In this document: piece by piece, positions 43,558 through 54,996 of the stretch | How the letters are laid out: the number at the start of each line of letters is the position of its first letter | Position numbering within the stretch: position 1 is the first letter of the stretch | NCBI GenBank assembly: GCA_963576725.1 | Contig: OY755237.1 | Coordinates: 65,263,423-65,327,422 of the forward strand | Reading direction: 5' to 3' | Origin: Azorinus chamasolen | Taxonomy: Eukaryota > Mollusca > Bivalvia > Cardiida > Solecurtidae | DNA: 64,000 nucleotides | Notes under the pieces: generated by a model | The model's input: only the letters and a program-made list of their open reading frames with translations | What the model was told of the DNA's origin: nothing | Database searches by the model: none | Translations under genes and position numbers: made by a program

Positions 43558-43840
43558 CGTGTTTGTGAAACACTGTATCCCTGATAAGGATTATCACCAA
43601 TATAACTTGGACCCATAATTTGATATTTAACTGATATATGACCTTGAATTTAATATTCCCCCGACCTAAAAACATTAAAAAATGAAATTGTTCGCCTCCG
43701 TAAGTTGCACAGGCATGAAGTATGTATGACGTATGTACGTGCAATGGCTACACAATTATTGCCAACCTTAAAGTTGGGGCCAAGCGAACAAATGAGCAGA
43801 CAGGGCAACCCCCCACCCCACTTGATCGGGGGCATAAAAA
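43558..43840 (+). repeat. R-P repeat, diverged copy
   Basis: CACGTGTTTGTGAAACACTG at the start, TATGACCTTGAATTTAAT, TTAAAGTTGGGGCC, CAGACAGGGCAACCCCCCAC and the closing ATCGGGGGCATAAAAATATG match the layout of 24598-25010. Confidence 0.6.
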
Positions 43841-43859
43841 TATGACAGACAGAAACAAA

Positions 43860-43993
43860 AGGAGCCATCTGATCATCATCTGCTGTTTATATATAGACAT
43901 GATTCTAGTTTCTACTATGGCCAAAAGAATAATCTTATCTATATCTATGATGTCACGGTTTCTTACATGAATATTCATTGAGTAAAGGGTTAA
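43860..43993. mobile_element. HP-B2 half-element beginning at the hairpin apex
   Basis: Starts AGGAGCCATCTGATCATCAT, continues TGCTGTTTATATATAGACAT, GATGTCACGGTTTCTTACAT and ends GAATATTCATTGAGTAAAGG plus GTTAA. The missing half should lie to the left, but R-P repeat DNA sits there instead. Confidence 0.8.
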
Positions 43994-44479
43994 TTAATGC
44001 TTTCATGTCCAAAGCTGGTGCAAAAACTGAAGCACAACATCAAAGTTGAAAAAGAGAAGAGGCTCTATTTTCACAGTTGTTATTGAGACCGATAGAACCC
44101 CGTGTTTTAACGGTTTTACTTCTTTTAAGACTTCTTCCGTTGAGGTTGGGTGCCATTGTCAAATCACGCTGCTCATATATGGGATTAGTTGATAATTTTA
44201 GATTTCTTTTGACCTTGTCCTTTATGAAACTTCCTATTTTCTACTTTGAGTACGGGTCAAACGGAAATGACGACTACGACGCAAAAGGCTGATCATGTAG
44301 GTCTATATGCTATTCAGTTACGAATGTGTATAAAAATGCAATCGGCAACCTCGGCTATATTCATTCTGCTTTAGAACGCCAAGGTGGTGCGAAAAGTACG
44401 GTAAAATATCCGTTCACGTCTTTTTGCAGTTCATTTAAATTCAAGCTTTTTAAAAAGTTTATCTTTGTATAGATTAGTA
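43994..44479. other. No recognisable feature
   Basis: Unassigned DNA ending in the A/T-rich tract at the 3' edge of the LINE. Confidence 0.35.
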
Positions 44480-47400
44480 GTTATTTTTTTTTATTTTTTA
44501 TTTTTTATTATTTTTTTTTTTAGTTTAGATCGTTTATTATCCCCGTAATTGGTGTATGAGGGTCGGGGAACCATCCCTCTCTACACCTCACAAACACATA
44601 TAACATGTTATATTATATACACATTTGAAATATTATAAATGTTTGCTCATAGAGTTAATTTAAAACATTTACAGGACCCTCAAAATACCAAAGGGGATAA
44701 ATAAAAAAAAAGACAAAAACAAAAGAAAGAAAAAACTGAAAAAAGAGCTTTGCAAATAAAGGAAAAAAGATAAACAAAAAAAAACCCCTCTGTGGCCAGT
44801 ATATTTTTGTGTTAAAAATCTTTTTGTTGTCTGCTACAGGAAGTTGTATATTTTCTTAAGTTATAAGATGTATTACTTTATCCCAGCTATTTTTAAATTC
44901 TGTTTCTTTGTTTTTTGCCAAAGCTACGTTATGTGCGATATTGTATTTAAAAGAGATATACCTCTTTAGACCGAGTAAAGTAGGCATGTTGTCTTTACTA
45001 CTACATTGAAAAAGGTACATTTTAATAAAAATAATAATATTATTTTTTGCTATGTCCATATCGTCTAAATAACCGAAAATTATAACATTGGCATTTATCG
45101 GAAGAAAAGGGCTGTCTTCAAAAGTCAAAAAGTCTCTTATGATGGACTGACTGATAGGGCAGTGCCAAAATAGATGTTCGATGGTTTCTGGTTCTGTTTT
45201 ACAAAAATTGCAATGCATATTTTCCGACAGCTTTATTTTATGCAAGAAATAGTTTGTTCCTAAGATGCGATGTAGAATTCTCACTTGAAACCATTGCATA
45301 AAGGAATCATATGTAATTGAAAAAGGCAAACTGAAAATTTTTCTCCAATCAGTTATAGTTAAGTTTTTGCACGAGTCTAATTTGGTACACCATGCGGTTT
45401 TACATGCTGGTTGCTCAGGTGATTTATTTAGGCAGTTATACATTGGTTTCGAGCCTTTTTCCTCTCTGAATAGAATGTTGAGGTAAGGGGGAATAAAAGG
45501 TCGCTGTAAATCAGTTAATTCTGATATACTTAAATTAATTGATTTAAATAGTTTTTCTATCGCTAATTTCATGCCACGATATATTAAATGGTTGGTTTGT
45601 AAACCGTAAGTTTGGTTCAGTTCATCAAGGCTTATTATAGAGTTTCGAGCATTCAAAATATCTCCAATGCAATTTATTCCTGCATTGTACCATGCTTTTA
45701 AAAATACGCTCTTTTGTGCAATTAAAATATGTTCATTGTAAAATAGAGGATAATGTTTAATTCTGTCTTTTTCAATTTACTGACACTTGATCAGGTTTGA
45801 AAATGCTTTGAAAGTATCTGACCAGAACATATTTGTGCATTTTCGAGAAAGAGCTTCAAAAAAGTGTGCCCCAGAATGAAAAACTTTATTAATATCTACA
45901 GTTGACTTTATTATGTCTGACCAACCTCCAGTTTTCAAAATTAAACGCTTCATCCATGTAGTTTTTAGAGCATTTTTAAAAGCACTCAGATTTATCATTC
46001 GAAGCCCGCCATAAGCATATTCTTGTACAATAACTGATCTTTTTATTTTGTCTTTACCATTCCAAATGAAATCGTACAGTATACTGTTTAGTTTTTTCAA
46101 AAGTTGCTCAGAAGGGTTTGGAAGAGCCAAAAAAAGGTGATTAAGTTTTGCTATCAAGAGACTTTTAACAACCGCAATTTTACCTATCGGTGTCAGTATT
46201 CGCCTTTTCCAGTGTTTTATTGTATTTTCAATTTCCATTATTTTTGCGTTGAAATTTAAGCCTATCATTTTTTCCAGGTCTACGTGGAAATGTATTCCTA
46301 GCATATGAAATTGCTGCTGATTCCATGCTAATTTCCATTTAGTTTTTATAGTGTCTGAACTGTACTTTTTCTTACCAATCCATACGATCTTTGTTTTGTC
46401 AAAATTTATATTTAGTCCAGAGTAGTTTGAAAAGATAGCAAGTGTGTCAAGAGTTTCATTTAAGGACTCGTCTGATCCATCAAGGATAAAACTTGTGTCG
46501 TCGGCAAACTGGGATAGTTTGTGTTCTATCTTATTAATAGTTATGCCTTTTATATTACTGTCTGATCTTATCTTGATTGATAAAATTTCAGCGCATAGAA
46601 TAAATATATAACATGATAAAGGATCGCCCTGCCTGCAGCCGCGCTCAATCCTAAAACAATCTGAAAGGAATCCACACTGTGTTACACTTGATTTCGCATC
46701 TGCATAAAACAAATTGAACCATTTTTGTATTGAAAAACCAAAATTGAAGTGTTTTAAAGTATTGTTTACAAAGGTCCATGACAATGAGTCAAAAGCCTTT
46801 TCAAAATCAATAAGTAACAACATACCCGGAAGCTCAAACTCTTCTGTGTAGTGCATTATATCGTATACAAGTCTTGTGTTTTCTCCAATGTAACGCCCTT
46901 TAATAAATCCTGTTTGATCTGTATGAATTAATTTTGGTAATAATGATTTGATTCTATTTGCTATACATCCAGTACCAATTTTATACACAGTGTGTAATAG
47001 AGTGATGGGTCTCCAATTTTTAAGGTAATGTCTTGATTTGTCTACTTTTGGAATACATGTAATTAGACCTTGCGTTTGAGTACAGGTCAATTTGTTTAAG
47101 CAGTATGCTTCATATAAGGCCCTTAAAACAAAATTACCAATTTGTTTCCAAAATACTTTGTAAAAGTCAGCTCCAAATCCCGAGGTGCCAGGGCTTTTAT
47201 TATTCTTCATATTCTTTAAAACAGTTGTTATCTCATTAAGCGTTAGTTTTCCTTCAATACTGTTTGACTCAGAATCTGTTAATTTTGGGATAATCGTATC
47301 AGTAAAGTAATGTTCAAAGTCTTCATCATTTAAATTTGAATGTTTCTTCTTATATAAAGATTCATAAAAAGATTTAACTTCTTTCAAAATATGTTGCTGA

Positions 47401-48660
47401 TTTGTTATTTCGAGTCCATCTTCCTTGAAAATTTTGCTTATTGTTTTAGTTGCTGCATGCATTTGTTCTAATTCACAAAAGAATTTAGTTGGTTTCTCTC
47501 CTTCCGCTATCCACTGCACCTTTGATCTTATGATATAAGCTTTTAATTTATTTTCCTGGATTTGGTTCAGCTGACTAGAAAGGTTACTGTACTCTTCTGA
47601 ATTTTTCTCAGTCAAATTTGATTCTAATTCTTTGAGTTTGGATATGATATTATTTTCATTATCTTGCATTTGTGTTTTCTTAAAGGAGCCATATGATATA
47701 GACTTTCCCCTTATTTCCATCATCAAAGTCTCAAGAAAAAGCTGATCACTAATTATAAATTGTATTTCATCAGTTGGTATATTTTTAATATTTTGCATAT
47801 TATAAATAGGCACCGCATATTGAATAACTATTTCCTCAATTTTCTTGTTAATTATATCAATGTATGTCTTATCTGTTAGCAGTGCATTGTTGTGCTTCCA
47901 CAAGCCGGAACCATGTTGAAAATGATTGAATTGAAAAGCGGTTTGAATAATGGAATGATCAGACTGAAAACTATGTTCTATTGATGAGCTATGTGTCATT
48001 ACTGCAAGCGGTGGGGATACCAGAAAGAAATCCAACCTGGCTTGTTGCAACGGTTTATGCTTTCTCCATGTATATATTTTTGCCTCTGGAAAATACTCGC
48101 GAAATGGATCACTAAGTTGTCTGTTTGATATCTGTGCTAGTAATGTATCACGAGACTTTTTATTACCTATCGTTTTATAATTAAAATAGTCCATTTGAGG
48201 ATCTATGACTAAATTAAAATCCCCGCAAATGACATAGGAAATGTTTTCTAACTTATCTATTGTATTAAAAATGTGGTTATAAAAAGATGGATTATCTGTA
48301 TTTGGTCCATAAAGCGATGCAAGCGTAAAACGCTGATCATCTACAGTCAAATCAATAATCAGGTAATTGCCATCGGTATCTGCTATAACATTGTGTATTT
48401 TATAATCCACCTTAGAAAACATAATAGCAACACCTCTACTATTTGAACTGCAACAGCTTAAGAAAACCTCTGAACCCCATTCCGAGTAAATTGTTTTGTA
48501 CATATCCAGGGTAAAATGCGTATCCTGGAGACAATAAATATTATAATTTAATTTTTTCAGATGCTGCAACACTTTCAATCTTTTCGACTTGGTGTGGATT
48601 CCTCTACAGTTCATTGAAGCAATTTTTAAGCCATTATTCATTCAATTTTAAAATTGAGCA
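44480..48660 (-). mobile_element. Tx1/L1-like LINE with nearly complete ORF2
   Basis: Minus-strand element: ORF2 at 48641-44856, about 370 bp of 3' UTR, and a T/A-rich edge at 44480-44520 (plus-strand TTTTTTATTTTTTATTATTT), corresponding to an A-rich tail. No ORF1 is adjacent to the 5' side. An intact ORF1 of similar type lies 5.3 kb farther at 53971-54996; whether they once formed one element is not settled by the sequence. Confidence 0.85.
44856..48641 (-). pseudogene. Tx1-like LINE ORF2: APE endonuclease plus reverse transcriptase, one in-frame TAA
   Basis: The frame of 1,261 codons is open except for a single TAA at 45777-45779 (codon 955). Endonuclease motifs: MNCRGI (N11), LQDTH at 39-42 (Asp where Glu is usual), YGPN 111-114, GDFN 140-143, SDH 227-229. 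RT motifs: KSPGTSGFGADFYKVFW at 482-498, IDFEKAFD 611-618, RGCRQGDPLSCYIF 667-680, FADD 712-715. After the stop the same frame continues KDRIKHYPLFYNEHI and reaches a zinc-knuckle-like CNFCKTEPETIEHLFWHCP. ORF2 nicks target DNA and primes reverse transcription. The catalytic residues are all kept. The stop would give a protein lacking only the C-terminal 300 residues with the Cys/His motif. Confidence 0.88.
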
Positions 48661-50439
48661 TAAACAATATTTAATAGACATACTTGAACTAAAAACATCA
48701 AGTTTAGAATATAAAACATACTGGCCATCAGATTGAGAAAAATAACAGTATAACACATGAATATACATATGAATAATCACAGAAAAAATACAGATTACCA
48801 TTCAAGAAAATTATATCAACGAAATTGACAGTGAACATTCGAGTTGAGCCTTGAACATAGAAGACAATAAGAATACTATTGTCGCCGAGTTCGAAATAAG
48901 GTGAAGGACAAATACAAATAGGACCGCCTAACTCACTGGTGCCAGGCACAGGTGCACAACCCATTATGCTATTTTGGCTACCCATAACATCTTAACTACA
49001 TTAACACACGATCACTGTACCAAGAACTGCATTTTTCCTAAATGGTTAGAAAAACTCCTATGAAACATATGGCAGAGTTTTAGATATTGCACCACGTAAT
49101 CAACATATGATTGAAAATACGTGCCATTAAGTCACAAGCCAATAGCTATGACAGTCATGGAGAAGACAAATGGAACTATGCAGAAGAAAAAAAACGCAAG
49201 TTTTTCCAAGCTGCCAAAGAACCATAAATCTTATGAAATGCAAGTCATCCTTGTGTCCCTATGCTCTACACAACCAACTATTTGAGATAAAAAACACATG
49301 TTCTGCGTAATAAATCAATATCTCTAATCAATATGAAGGAAAATTAAATCAATATATCTAAACAATACGAAGAAAATTGAACTTGCACTAAAAGTGTACA
49401 AAACGGGAACAAGCATAGTTTACAAAGGGAGGCAACTCCAAACCGTTGCTTTCAGCGCTATGGCCCGTGTACGTAACACTTTCACTAGTCTTATTATACG
49501 TATTATGCATACGGAATTTGAGATCAAATGCATCAGTAACTAATTTTCCAAACAAAAAGTATGAAAAACGGAAAAGCCTAAAACGTATCTGACGCTAAAA
49601 TTCTGGACCTTATGTATTGCACTTATATGATGCTTATTCCGTGCCTATTTTTAGGCTATCTGCATCATTAAAAGAGTAACTGTCGGGATATAACTGTGTT
49701 TATGGAAGGACGACCAGACAAAAACGAACGAACAGACAGACGTACGTACGGGCGATCAGACGATGCGAACGAACAGACGTACGCACGGAAGTCTGTTTCC
49801 ATTTTACACTCAAAAGTTGTTTGGAGGGTATACTACACATAACTAAATCGCAAATCCCTCGAACGAAACGAAAGCAGAGGGAAAGCATAGGTATGTGTAT
49901 GAGAAAGTACAAAACAAAAACACCCACAATACATAATCAGGAAAATGTTACTGTAAGAATATCTTGCCCTAGAAGTATGCTTGTCTGGTAGATGCAGTGG
50001 AAAGGGGTGTTGCATACGCCACACACCTTCACGCAAGACTATATTACATACGAAAGAACAGACAAACAAACATTGTATCCGTATATGAAAACACAAATGA
50101 AATTAGTGTGGGTGTTTCGCAAAGCAGTAATCATGAATATACCATATCACCAACTCTCGGACGAAAAAACGAAATACAGAGGGAAAGCTTAGGTATATTG
50201 ATGACAATACGAATTGCACGGTTAAACAAGATATACTTTTTCGTTTTATATAAATGATTGATTAAACCATGTTTTCCTCCAAAAATAACCAAAAGCAATA
50301 TATTTCGAAAAGTATTCAGCAACCTGAAATTAATATGCATATATGTTAATACTAGGAGTAAACAAAACTTAACCATTTCACCAACACTTTACTTTCATCT
50401 GTTAAACCATCAACTGTTTTAGGTTTCAAGATGGTTTAA
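48661..50439. other. Mostly unassigned; short direct repeats
   Basis: An 85-codon minus-strand frame directly 5' of ORF2 (48728-48985; MGSQNSIMGCAPVPGTSELG) is not recognised. Two related blocks occur at about 49850-49895 and 50150-50195 (ACGAAA..CAGAGGGAAAGC followed by WTAGGTAT), a direct repeat about 300 bp apart. A CGTACGTACG/GAACGAACAGAC simple tract lies at 49715-49790. Confidence 0.4.
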
Positions 50440-50575
50440 AGCGTAAACTAGGGTATCAAAACAGTTTGGATCCTTGATGAGACGCCGAGTTTTCGGTGTC
50501 TCAAAAGGATTCAACAATTTTGCAAATACCATGAAGGGTTTCGCCTAAAGGGGCGAAAAGGTTAATTTCGAACAG
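50440..50575. mobile_element. HP-C element remnant
   Basis: ACAGTTTGGATCCTTGATGA, GACGCCGAGTTTTCGGTGTC, TCAAAAGGATTC, and a right end AAAGGGGCGAAAAGGTTAA. The left terminus is lost. Confidence 0.6.
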
Positions 50576-51004
50576 ATTAAACTGTCTGCTTACACTATAC
50601 CGTAAAGGCCAGGAATTTAGAAAAAAACTTAAATGACCCATCAGCATAAAAAAACCAACACTTTCCAACGTAAGGCAGTCCGGTTGTATCACAAATTGAG
50701 AGATCATATGCCGTGACAAATAAGCACAAAAAAACCCCCAGACATCAACATTTTCGAAATTCAAATTAAAACTCATTTTCCAAATTTACAATACGATAAG
50801 TAAGATATTTTTCCTAGTATGCATACAAGAAGGTTATATAGAAACACATTAAGTATATTACCCTACGAACAGGGATGAACCAAAAAAAATACATATTATA
50901 ATGTAAACTAATAACCATCAAGGATCAAACAACATGCATTTTATTTGTTTCGATATTGAACTCCAATATCTTGATGACCGATTCATGATATAGTAAACGA
51001 AGAG

Positions 51005-51070
51005 AAAAAACCCCCAGCCGGGATCCAGATAAGACACGAGTAACCTCCGCGTCTCGACAGGACCCGGTCT
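51005..51070. mobile_element. HP-C hairpin remnant
   Basis: GGGATCCAGATAAGACACGA and CGCGTCTCGACAGGACCCGG face each other with an eroded apex. Confidence 0.45.
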
Positions 51071-51549
51071 ATTCGTCTACCTGACTATCCTTTCATACTC
51101 AAAAAGATGAAAAAATGCACTCTACCAATTTCAGGCTAAGTATAAAATTATTTACGACAAGCTTACAATTTTAGTTTAATCCCCACCCCAACGAACATTT
51201 CATGTAAAAACTAATGACGTCATGGTTAAAAATTACATTAATTTATTTTAATTTATCTTGAACACGGGAATTTTTGGTCACTGCAGGCACTATAAAGCTA
51301 GACCTATATTATTTCATTAGCAAAATCAAGTCAGAACCCGATCAGACGGCACCCATAGGATCCGTCTTATCTGGGTCTACTCAGTTTACAAATGTATAGA
51401 AAGATGTATTTATGGAGTAAATGGATAAACAGTTACAAGGTTGCCTTTACAAGGTCGTGTTTTCATCTAGGTGAGAAACCGAGTCGTTCGGCATAGTACC
51501 AGGATCCAGACAAAAGCGGAAATATATTGACTATTACAGTGCAAAGAAT

Positions 51550-51812
51550 TTAACCATTTCCCTGTTCTAAGTCTATCACAAATTCCAAGACCTACTGGAT
51601 ATTCTCGGACAGAATAGCTACATATATAAAGAAATACGGAAAGTGAAACATCGTAGTCATTTTTGCAAGTAAAGACACAGGTCTTTCAACTTCAATTAGC
51701 AAATAGAAAATAGAAGAGGTCCTGATCAGACGGGCCTACAAGAGCCGTCTGCTTTGGGTCTACTCTGTTTGCTAGTGCGCGAACACACGTTCACATGAGG
51801 GAAAGGGTTTAA
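51550..51812 (-). mobile_element. HP-B element inserted in duplication unit 1
   Basis: TTAACCATTTCCCTGTTC to GAGGGAAAGGGTTTAA, about 263 bp. Hairpin TCCTGATCAGACGGGCC / GAGCCGTCTGCTTTGGG around TACAA. It is missing from the matching place in unit 2 (about 52570-52590), so it inserted after the duplication or was lost from unit 2. Confidence 0.8.
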
Positions 51813-52800
51813 GACAAAACAGTAAAAATCTATACAATTTCAAAGATTATAGCAGACGACAGTTTTTGCCGACGCTAATGACTTAGCTCGCCGAGACACT
51901 CAGGTGCATTTGGGCAGACCAACACATGACAATCTAATACAGTTACGTAACCCGTCATAGTGTATAAACTCACATTTAACCCTTTTCCTTATGAATATCT
52001 TTGTCAGAAAAAATGACATCATTTATGTTTATTAACTGCATCTTTATCACAGCGTATGTACCAATGATTCCCTCGGTTTCGGTATAACACTGTTGAATCA
52101 GATCTATACTGTTCCATATGCAAGCATAGCAGACCCTGGCCAGCCAGCTCCTATAAGAGCCGTCTGATCTGAGTCTTCTTTGTTTGCGAGAGTTTATATT
52201 AGGGAAAGGGTTGAATTACATGTACAGCTTGGCAACTTGAATATACACAGATTGTAACCGTTTCATCACCTTCACCGAGTGACGTTACGAATAATAATTA
52301 ATCAGTTACAATATAAATTGGACATAAGAAGTTTTATTCATGACAGCGCGGTAAAATTAGATCAATATTATTCCATAAGTCAAGGCATAAAACTGATCAG
52401 ACGGGTCCATTTCATCTGGGTCCACTCAGTTTGCAAAGCTATAGAAAGATGTATTTATGGAGGAAAGGGATAAAACGGTTTCTTCTTTCCAATCACCGTT
52501 TTGATTCAGGTGAAAAGCCGAGTCGCTCGGTTTAATACTAGGTTCCAGACAAAACGGAGCTATATTAACTAAATACTGCTAAGTATCTAAGGATATAACA
52601 GCAGAAATCTATACAATTTCAAAGCTTATAGCGGACGACAGTTTGAGACGACGCTAATGGCTTAGCTCGCCGAGACACTCAGGTGCATTTGGGCAGACAA
52701 GCACGTGACAATCTAATACAGTTACGTAACCCGTCATAGTGTATAATATCACATTTAATCCTTTTCCTTATGAATATTTATATCAGAAAAAGTTACATCA

Positions 52801-53014
52801 TTAACTCTTTGCACGCTAGCGGCGAAACTGTGATTACCTATGCAAACAGTTTGGATCCAGATGAGACACCACATAATGCGGCGTCTCATCAGGATCCAAA
52901 CTGTTTGTCGTCTTGATAATATTTTCGCAAAGAAATTAGAGAAAAGCTATTTTAAGAATTGAAGCAGACGACAATTGTTGCAGATGAAAAATTACTTAGC
53001 GTGCAAAGAGTTAA
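52801..53014 (+). mobile_element. HP-C core with different termini, inserted in unit 2
   Basis: TTAACTCTTTGCACGCTA to TTAGCGTGCAAAGAGTTAA, 214 bp including both TTAA. The hairpin is standard HP-C: AACAGTTTGGATCCAGATGA, GACACCACATAATGCGGCGTC, TCATCAGGATCCAAACTGTT. Unit 1 at 52016-52030 shows the empty site ACATCATTTATGTTTAT, so the duplicated target is TTAA (TTTA in the empty copy). Confidence 0.92.
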
Positions 53015-53970
53015 TGTTTATCAACTGCATTGTTATCACAGCGTATGTACCGATGATTCTGCCGGTTTTGTTACCACACTGTTGAATCAGATCTACACAT
53101 TTCCATATGCAAGCATAGCAGACCCTGGCCAGCCAATTCTTACAAGAGCCGTCTGATCCGAGTCTCCTGTGTTTGCGAGAGTTTATATTAGGGAAAGGGT
53201 TGAAATACTTGTACAGCTTGACAAAAAGAATTATACACAGAATGTAACCGTTTTATCACCGTACTGGGTGACGTCATGAATAATAATTACATGAATTTGT
53301 TACAATATAACAAAATATAATAATTGATTGTCACGTCAGACACTGTAAAATTAGATCTTTATTATTCCATAAGCAAAACCAAATCAGAACCTGATCAGAC
53401 GGCACCTATAGGATCCATCTTATCAGGGTCTACCCATTTTGCAAAGGTATAGAAAGATGTGTCTATGGAGTAAAAGGATAAGCAGTCTTATCTTCCCAAC
53501 TGAAGTTTCGAATCAGGTGAAAAGCAGAGTCTCTCTGTATAATACTAGGATCCAGACAATATATTACCAAAGACCCCCGGCCTCGGTACAACACTACCGA
53601 ATCAGATCCATAAGCAAAACAAATCAGAACCTGATCAGACGGCACATATAGGATCCATCTGATCTGGGTCTACTTAGTTTGCAAAGGTACAGAAATATGT
53701 TTCTATGGAGTAAAGGGATAAGCAGTCTTATCTTCCCAACTGAAGCTTCCAATCAGGTGAAAATACAAGGATCCAGACAATATATCACCCCCGCCCCCAC
53801 GCCGGTCTCGGTACCACACTGTCTAACCAGATCGACATTTCTCCGTAAGCAAGCATAGCAGACCCTGACCAGTCAGCTCCTCTAAAAGACTTCCGATCTG
53901 GGTCTATCTTGTTTGCGGAGGTTTACATTAGGAGAAAGTTTCGATTTTGTACCCAGTACGTTTCACCACC

Positions 53971-54996
53971 TTACTGAGTGCCAGAAATTTCGGCCTCACC
54001 CTGCTTTTTCGGCCACGGTTTATCTAGCCACGTTTCATAGTCTTCAAAACCTATTTCCGTCCGTTTCGTGCTGCCTTTGTACACAACAAAAAGTTTTCCC
54101 TCGAAAGACCAACATCTATCTACCATCCCAGGATCCTTTAGTCTTAAGGACGCCAAAACCCGTTGGTTTAAACGCGTTAAGTCTTCATTTACATACAGCG
54201 TATACTTCTTCAAATCCTTCGCGCGTTTTATCACCTCTATTCTGGTCTGTCTACGCACAAATCGAACGATGACAGTTCGATCTTTCCCCTTTACCCACTT
54301 GCCAAGTCTATGGGCTATATCAATATCACCTGATTTCAGGCACAAATTTGTCTTAGCATTCAGTGTTTTCACTACCAGGTCCTCTACCGATTTGGATTGC
54401 TGCTTCTCTGCGTCGTCTGGAATACCACTGATCCTCAAATTGTTTCTTCGGCCATATTGCTCCAGATCATTCACATCTTTTTCTCTCGCCTTAGCTTCTT
54501 TGCTGAGATTTAGCTTTAGCTTCCGATTTTCCTCTCTAAGGGCCTTTATCTCCGTGTCTTTCTCCTCTAGATCTTTCTTATGCCTCTCTGAATCTAAGCA
54601 CCTGTCGTGGATCTCGCTTTCCAGCATCTCAATTCTTTTGATAACTGAATTGAGAATCTGATCCTTCATTTCATCAATTGTCGATTTAATAATTTCTCTT
54701 ATGAAACTTCTGTCATTCTTTGTCAACATTTGAGAAAGTTTCTCGTTTATTTCATCTATTTTCGTCTCCACAGAGCTTGATTCAGTTGTTCCCACGCCAT
54801 CTTCCTTACAACCCATAAAATCCTCCATTTTGCTCTGTCTGTGTTCTTCTACTCTCTTCTTCTTCTTTTTCTTTCCTGCTTTATTTGAGTGAGTGGGGTT
54901 TTCATGAAACAGGCTTTGATCCAACGCACTTGTATTTGAGTCAAAATCACTCGTTGAAGAATGCGCCCTTTTGTTCGAACCAGTCGGGACGCTCAT
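53971..54996 (-). CDS. LINE ORF1 protein (coiled coil plus L1-type RRM), intact
   Basis: A 341-residue open frame. The N-terminus is Ser/Asn-rich with a lysine run (GKKKKKKRVEEHRQSKMEDF) that may be nuclear targeting. Residues about 75-190 are a long coiled coil (ESEIHDRCLDSERHKKDLEE, KALREENRKLKLNLSKEAKA), then DLEQYGRRNNLRISGIPD opens the RRM, followed by DIAHRLGKW, RTVIVRFVRRQTRIEVIKRA and LYVNEDLTRLNQRVLASLR. This order is that of Tx1/L1 ORF1 RNA-binding proteins. The frame has no internal stop. Its last residues (SGTQ) come from sequence that also occurs in the duplicated block at 52250 and 53250, so the original C-terminus may have been replaced at the junction. No ORF2 follows within 5 kb. 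Confidence 0.82.
   Translation of the reverse strand: MSVPTGSNKRAHSSTSDFDSNTSALDQSLFHENPTHSNKAGKKKKKKRVEEHRQSKMEDFMGCKEDGVGTTESSSVETKIDEINEKLSQMLTKNDRSFIREIIKSTIDEMKDQILNSVIKRIEMLESEIHDRCLDSERHKKDLEEKDTEIKALREENRKLKLNLSKEAKAREKDVNDLEQYGRRNNLRISGIPDDAEKQQSKSVEDLVVKTLNAKTNLCLKSGDIDIAHRLGKWVKGKDRTVIVRFVRRQTRIEVIKRAKDLKKYTLYVNEDLTRLNQRVLASLRLKDPGMVDRCWSFEGKLFVVYKGSTKRTEIGFEDYETWLDKPWPKKQGEAEISGTQ

Larger units (their letters stand above)
51200..53945. repeat. Tandem segmental duplication built of HP-B2 elements
   Basis: Three copies of a basic unit of about 800 bp. Unit 1 is about 51200-52240 (enlarged by an HP-B insertion), unit 2 about 52240-53250 (enlarged by an HP-C insertion), unit 3 about 53250-53945 (rearranged). 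Shared landmarks: TAATACAGTTACGTAACCCG at 51936 and 52717, CATATGCAAGCATAGCAGAC at 52117, 53104 and (diverged) 53849, GATCAGACGGCACC at 51338 and 53393. Each unit holds two HP-B2-type hairpins. Confidence 0.8.

Noticed and set aside
54068..54661. 197-codon Ser/Phe-rich plus-strand frame
   Set aside because: It is the complement of the intact LINE ORF1 coiled-coil and RRM region.
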